Positions 23,335 through 26,867 of a stretch of 26,867 bases of DNA are shown piece by piece. The notes beneath the pieces are model-generated. The model was given only the letters and a program-made list of their open reading frames with translations, ran no database searches and had not been told where the DNA came from. Origin of the DNA: an uncultured Lachnospiraceae bacterium (GTDB lineage Bacteria > Bacillota > Clostridia > Lachnospirales > Lachnospiraceae); assembly GCA_910585205.1 (NCBI GenBank), contig CAJUCC010000028.1, positions 1-26,867 of the forward strand. Reading direction: 5' to 3'. The first letter of the stretch is position 1. Each line of letters starts with the position of its first letter. The position numbers were made by a program, and so were the translations under genes.

Positions 23335-24251
23335 CTGTTCCACCATTCCCTTGCAGCGGTAATTAACCCTGCATCGTATAAATCGTTTTCGCTGTTCACA
23401 TCACCGGTTTCCGTACACGAAAAAGTAATTTTTCTGTTTCTGTAGTCATCGACTGCCGTATCTGACGGGGGCGTGGTGACATATACAAGCCATAGATTAC
23501 CGTCAACACTTTTTAAGATTTTGGTTTTTCCATTGCGCAGGAATTGTTTTGCGGCATTGTTGTAATTCATTCGTCTCCGGTCATCGTCAAGCATAATCTG
23601 GCATCCGGTTTCGTTTGTCGGAAAGAATTGTGCATTCACCGTAATCTCTTCATAGTTTGCCTCTGTGTTTCTGACAATCGTCGGGTATCTGTCATACATT
23701 GTTGTGACAGTCTGCTGCGGGACGACAGAAGTGTTGTCCAGATAGTTATCACTCAGATGTGTATTCCATACATCATCTTGATCCGCAATCATCAAAGAGT
23801 TTGATTTTACTGCGACATTACAAGTAAAATAGAATCCTTCTGTGCCATTGATGATCGGCACGGCAGCATATTGATACATATGGTTGGGAGCGGCTGTTAT
23901 ATCAATATTTTTTATATTGAAATCAGCAATTTTCTCAACTTTATGTGCCTCAAGGGTTATCCATTTAAAATCACCTGTTTTTTTGCGTTTGATAATCAGA
24001 TGGGATACGGTGTCAAACTTCCAATTTACATTACCGGCGCATGTATTTCCATTAAATTTTGCATGTAAGACAGTGTCCCAGTCCCATTCCTGAGGAACGG
24101 TTACTTTCAGCTCATCTGTTACATTTTTTGTCACACGAAGATCGTCATACACCCCGTCTGACAATTCTATTTTTGTTATTTCTTCTATATTTGTAGGAGT
24201 ACATGGTACAGACATAATATCTGAACAAAACATACAACCCGAAAATATCAT
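23331..24251 (-). CDS. Phage tail structural protein
   Basis: A 306-residue beta-rich protein without a family I can name with confidence. It contains VPQEWDWDTVLHAKFNGN, HLIIKRKKTGDFKWITLEAH, MYQYAAVPIINGTEG and a C-terminal NAAKQFLRNGKTKILKSVDGNLWLVYVTTPPSD, which suits a distal-tail or baseplate protein. Its ATG overlaps the TGA of the 420-residue gene and its stop overlaps the hub ATG, so it is locked into the operon by ATGA junctions on both sides. It could fill the distal tail protein (Dit) role that is otherwise missing between tape measure and hub; this is inference. Confidence 0.62.
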   Translation of the reverse strand: MIFSGCMFCSDIMSVPCTPTNIEEITKIELSDGVYDDLRVTKNVTDELKVTVPQEWDWDTVLHAKFNGNTCAGNVNWKFDTVSHLIIKRKKTGDFKWITLEAHKVEKIADFNIKNIDITAAPNHMYQYAAVPIINGTEGFYFTCNVAVKSNSLMIADQDDVWNTHLSDNYLDNTSVVPQQTVTTMYDRYPTIVRNTEANYEEITVNAQFFPTNETGCQIMLDDDRRRMNYNNAAKQFLRNGKTKILKSVDGNLWLVYVTTPPSDTAVDDYRNRKITFSCTETGDVNSENDLYDAGLITAAREWWNR

Positions 24252-25510
24252 ACCTGTTCATCTCCAATCCATATATTGTATTTGTTTTCCGCCAGAAGAT
24301 CCGGTTTATATGGCGTATAAAATACAGTTACATTGTCTTTATCCACACGCGTAACCCCCGTTTCCCCATTTTGTATCCAAATATCATATAGGGCAAGACT
24401 GCTGTCTGTCGGCCTTTTGTCGCCGAACCACATAGTATGTTTTTCTTCGTATTCGGTGTCTGCAAAACATACGATCTGATAGATATGATTGACTCTCCGA
24501 ATGTGCACGGTTACAATATCGCCTGCTTCCGGCAGAATCGGGTCCGTATATAATATATAATTACATACCCCGTTTGGCACGGTCAATTTGTACCGCATAC
24601 GTTGATCGTCGTAGATGTACGACGATACGGTAAAACCGTAATCGGAATCCGAGCATTGTAAAATGGTGGTGGTCCGATACATATTCATACCGCGAATGGA
24701 CATGGTAAAATCTCCGTTAAGAATAAAATCCCTGTCATATACAAGCGTTTTGCCGATCAAATTGATAAAGCCGTTATGATATTCATATTGATCGTCATAT
24801 CCCGGAATGTCGGACTTGTCCGGATTTATCACGGTAAAATTGGTTGCATAAGTAACAACACTGGTATTTTCATTGCATTTAGCATGGATATTGGAAAAAT
24901 CAGAAGGGTTTTGATATTTTACATATATCCGTATGTATCCTGTGTCAAGAATGATTCCGTTTACCGTCATTCCCACAGCGCGTATATGATAGTATGTTTC
25001 ATTCTCAAATCCCCTGAAAGCGTAGTTCATATTGTCTGTGTTATAGAAGATGTCGCTTTCGGATAACAGGTTTTTTACTTCATCATATAATTGAAAACGA
25101 AATTCAGCGATGTCTTCCCATTCGGGCTGTTCATATCGCAATTCCGCATATAAGGAAGCGGTAGTAATGGTGTCTTCTTCGTTTATATTTTGAAAATAGA
25201 AGAGGGGAGCAGATGCGGTCCAAAAATATGCTTTGTCGGACAATGCGCTTGCCGTATCCCCTGAATCAAAGACCTGTCCCTGAATGGCATATTTTTTCCC
25301 GTTGGTCAATGTGTTTGCCGGTATTGTGTGTTCCAGTGAAATTCCGTCTGCCATACCGGAAGTTGTTTGATCGTAAACCGACGACAGCGTTTTTGCATCA
25401 TATATGATAATGCGGTTGCGATATGGCATGTTTCCGATATATGACATTGATACGGTATACGCCTGTGCTGCGTCAAAAGGTATGATTTTATTGATAATTG
25501 GTTTTGCTAT
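24248..25510 (-). CDS. Tail protein with apparent ATA start codon
   Basis: A 420-residue protein if read from the ATA at 25510-25508. The first ATG (25447) is 63 bases further in and has no ribosome binding site, whereas a perfect GGAGGTGA (25524-25517) stands six bases before the ATA. Reading from there adds AKPIINKIIPFDAAQAYTVS, which joins smoothly to SYIGNMPYRNRIIIYD and resembles the start of related Lachnospiraceae tail proteins as I recall them. Residues up to about 200 look like two fibronectin-like beta-sandwiches; the rest (NGDFTMSIRGMNM, LTVPNGVCNYILY, FADTEYEEKHTMWFGD) resembles a concanavalin-like jelly roll. It ends NIWIGDEQV. It could be a tail-tip adhesin. An assembly error or a mutated ATG is the alternative. 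Confidence 0.68.
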   Translation of the reverse strand: MAKPIINKIIPFDAAQAYTVSMSYIGNMPYRNRIIIYDAKTLSSVYDQTTSGMADGISLEHTIPANTLTNGKKYAIQGQVFDSGDTASALSDKAYFWTASAPLFYFQNINEEDTITTASLYAELRYEQPEWEDIAEFRFQLYDEVKNLLSESDIFYNTDNMNYAFRGFENETYYHIRAVGMTVNGIILDTGYIRIYVKYQNPSDFSNIHAKCNENTSVVTYATNFTVINPDKSDIPGYDDQYEYHNGFINLIGKTLVYDRDFILNGDFTMSIRGMNMYRTTTILQCSDSDYGFTVSSYIYDDQRMRYKLTVPNGVCNYILYTDPILPEAGDIVTVHIRRVNHIYQIVCFADTEYEEKHTMWFGDKRPTDSSLALYDIWIQNGETGVTRVDKDNVTVFYTPYKPDLLAENKYNIWIGDEQV

Positions 25511-25516
25511 ATTCCG

Positions 25517-25524
25517 TCACCTCC
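25517..25524 (-). promoter_or_regulatory. Shine-Dalgarno site that decides an ATA start
   Basis: GGAGGTGA on the minus strand, a near-perfect complement of the 16S rRNA 3' end, is followed by CGGAAT and then ATA in frame with the 420-residue tail protein. No ATG, GTG or TTG stands in range. Confidence 0.75.
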
Positions 25525-25539
25525 ACTTTGCCGATTGTT

Positions 25540-25797
25540 TTATCTTCCGGCACATATGTATGCATCGTTCATGTTATGAGTTCCGTTGGGGGTTCTCACC
25601 CATACGGCGGTTCCGATGGCAGGATGCAAATGTATGCCATCTTTGACCCAATAGTTATTTCCGTTTATATTAACTTGATATTTGTCAGAAGATATTGCAG
25701 TTACAACAGATGCAATTTCACTGTTTTTTGGATATTCTGATAATGCTTTATGTATCATTGTATCGATAGTATTCAGTAATTCTTCCTGAATGTTTAT
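25540..25797 (-). CDS. Small beta-rich tail protein with apparent ATA start codon
   Basis: An 85-residue protein if read from ATA at 25797-25795. AAGGTGA (25810-25804) lies six bases before it. The only in-frame ATG (25758) lacks any ribosome binding site and would remove a helical N-terminus (NIQEELLNTIDT) that continues naturally into MIHKALSEYP. The remainder is a small beta-barrel-like domain: IASVVTAISSDKYQVNINGNNYWVKDGIHLHPAIGTAVWVRTPNG, then MNDAYICAG, reminiscent of OB-fold tail proteins such as DUF2577 members. It lies between tape measure and the 420-residue gene, a usual place for small baseplate parts. Function is not established. Confidence 0.62.
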   Translation of the reverse strand: MNIQEELLNTIDTMIHKALSEYPKNSEIASVVTAISSDKYQVNINGNNYWVKDGIHLHPAIGTAVWVRTPNGTHNMNDAYICAGR

Positions 25798-25803
25798 ATG
25801 TAA

Positions 25804-25810
25804 TCACCTT
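25804..25810 (-). promoter_or_regulatory. Shine-Dalgarno site before a second ATA start
   Basis: AAGGTGA on the minus strand is followed by TTACAT and then ATA, the same GGTGA-N6-ATA layout as in the next gene. An in-frame TGA lies within the site itself, so translation cannot start further upstream. Confidence 0.65.
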
Positions 25811-25820
25811 CCGTCTTACA

Positions 25821-25851
25821 GAAATACCGCACCCGTATTTCAGAGTGCGGT
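25821..25851 (-). other. Overlapping alternative hairpins after the tape measure gene
   Basis: On the transcribed strand ACCGCAC (25851-25845) can pair with GTGCGGT (25832-25826). Alternatively GAAATAC (25841-25835) can pair with GTATTTC (25827-25821). The two 7-bp stems share bases and cannot both form fully. No U tract follows, so it is not a standard terminator; it ends ten bases before the next gene's Shine-Dalgarno site. Confidence 0.6.
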
Positions 25852-25877
25852 TATCCTTTTTATTTCTCTTAACTTGT

Positions 25878-26867
25878 TTATCTGCTAATCATACTTTTCT
25901 GATACGCTCTCATCGCCAGTCCGCTGAATTCATGCTCCATAGCGATACCTACATGCTTCATTACCTGTTGATCCGTAACACCGGGACAGGTAATCGTGAC
26001 GCCGCCCATATTGATAACAGGCTGTATATTGTTATGATTCGAAATAACAGTGGAATTCGTGATCTGCTTCACCATATTTTCCATCTCTCTGGTGTGCTGT
26101 GCCATCGCATTGGCTTCGAGATACCCGGTTCCGCCCATTGTCTGTAGATAGGATTCAAACCCTTTCCGCATCCGGATTGCGGGATGGCCGTCAGGAAGCG
26201 GGGTATATACCTCCCCGTTGGGCGTGATTACGGTTCCTTCCCGGTAAGGGTTCCCGCTCTTATCTCTGAGAAGTGTATGCCCGCTCTCAACGATCACAGG
26301 CCGTCCGGCCCGTAGTTTCTCCACATCCGCAAGCAGTTTCCTGAATTCCCCGCTGCCGCATATATCCCGGATGCTGCGCTCCAGCGTGCTGACCGCAGGG
26401 CTGGCGCCGGCGCCGGATGCAAACGAACCGATCAGCCTGCCGTGCCCGCCGTTTGAACTTACGCGGCCATATTTTTTCAGCTCCCGGGCCTGTTTATGGT
26501 TCAGGATTATGTCGCCCCTTTTGAGCCGTATCATCTGTGCGCCTCCGGGGATCTCCCGCAGCACGCCGTCCCGGATCAGCATTTCGTTTCCCAGCTCGTT
26601 TACAAGCGACGTCTGGTCTCCGGCGACGGCGCCTCCCGTATCAGGAAAAGAGAGCGTGCCGTGCGCATGGGCGGCGCTGACGGTATGCGGGGAATAGCCG
26701 CTGCCCACCCTGCCTATTTTGTATGCCCCGGTATTTTTCGATTCCACCTGCTTCATGGCATTTAACGCTTTGTTCGCCATATCGATGACGTCATTGGCCA
26801 TGTCCTCCACCATAGAGCAGATGGAAGCGCAGATTTTGTCAATGGAAGAGGCGAATCCTTCAAACCC
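25878..26867 (-). CDS. Phage tail tape measure protein, C-terminal part
   Basis: The frame is open through the right edge, so only the last 329 residues are seen. The segment TGGAVAGDQTSLVNELGNEMLIRDGVLREIPGGAQMIRLKRGDIILNHKQARELKKYG is characteristic of the C-terminus of tape measure proteins in Firmicutes prophages, where SLVNELG and RLKRGDIILNHKQ are conserved. Before it are helices rich in Ala, Met and Asn (MVEDMANDVIDMANKALNAMKQ). Tape measure proteins set tail length and line the tube. Codon use changes within the gene: the part right of about 26,100 is GC-rich and the end is AT-rich like the other tail genes. Stop TAA at 25878. Confidence 0.85.
   Translation of the reverse strand, partial: GFEGFASSIDKICASICSMVEDMANDVIDMANKALNAMKQVESKNTGAYKIGRVGSGYSPHTVSAAHAHGTLSFPDTGGAVAGDQTSLVNELGNEMLIRDGVLREIPGGAQMIRLKRGDIILNHKQARELKKYGRVSSNGGHGRLIGSFASGAGASPAVSTLERSIRDICGSGEFRKLLADVEKLRAGRPVIVESGHTLLRDKSGNPYREGTVITPNGEVYTPLPDGHPAIRMRKGFESYLQTMGGTGYLEANAMAQHTREMENMVKQITNSTVISNHNNIQPVINMGGVTITCPGVTDQQVMKHVGIAMEHEFSGLAMRAYQKSMISR

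Noticed and set aside
1..26867. CRISPR array, insertion sequence or toxin-antitoxin pair
   Set aside because: No regularly spaced repeats, transposase motifs or small paired toxin/antitoxin frames were recognised on either strand.

Overview
The window looks like a chromosome segment of a gut-type clostridium, most likely Lachnospiraceae. The evidence is the conserved Firmicutes order secG-rnr-smpB-ssrA, strong GGAGG ribosome binding sites, consensus sigma-A promoters, and GC-rich housekeeping genes beside tail proteins of a kind common in Lachnospiraceae prophages. No species can be named from the sequence alone.

Bases 1-16,043 are ordinary host chromosome. In order: a VanZ-like membrane protein (minus); a nicotinamidase-like hydrolase; a YgjP-type zinc peptidase (minus); an apparent operon of two half-size chromate transporters, thiamine pyrophosphokinase and an RsiV-like lipoprotein; a cation diffusion facilitator (minus); phosphoglycerate mutase gpmI; a GntR/ABC ATPase/ABC permease operon with its own operator; enolase; secG; RNase R; and SmpB. 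Enolase and gpmI are consecutive steps of lower glycolysis. RNase R, SmpB and tmRNA work together in ribosome rescue and in decay of the faulty mRNA.

Bases 16,044-16,379 are the tmRNA gene ssrA. Its promoter overlaps the smpB stop codon, and its tag reads ANDNLAYAA. The gene copy ends without an encoded CCA. Directly after it, past a hairpin that can terminate from both sides, begins a run of at least eleven minus-strand phage genes that continues off the right edge. This places a prophage (or tail-like element) at the 3' end of ssrA, a classic integration site. The order along transcription (right to left) is: C-terminal part of the tape measure protein, a small beta-rich protein, a 420-residue tail protein, a 306-residue tail protein, a 559-residue baseplate/hub-like protein, a 235-residue tail fibre protein, a 548-residue putative receptor-binding protein with a C-type-lectin-like end, a 105-residue accessory, a 47-residue CD1375-like microprotein, two related small proteins, a 254-residue fibre-like protein and a DUF4376-like protein. 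No head, integrase or lysis genes are in view. Most tail genes are joined by ATGA or short overlaps, so they are probably one late operon.

The most unusual signal is at the start of this tail-tip block. Two consecutive genes have no ATG/GTG/TTG at a suitable distance from their Shine-Dalgarno sequences. Both instead show GGTGA, exactly six bases, then an in-frame ATA codon, which suggests AUA initiation. Between the tape measure gene and the first of these lies a pair of overlapping hairpins that can form alternative structures. Base composition also changes sharply inside the tape measure gene, from AT-rich tail tip to GC-rich body, which points to mosaic exchange of the tail-tip module.
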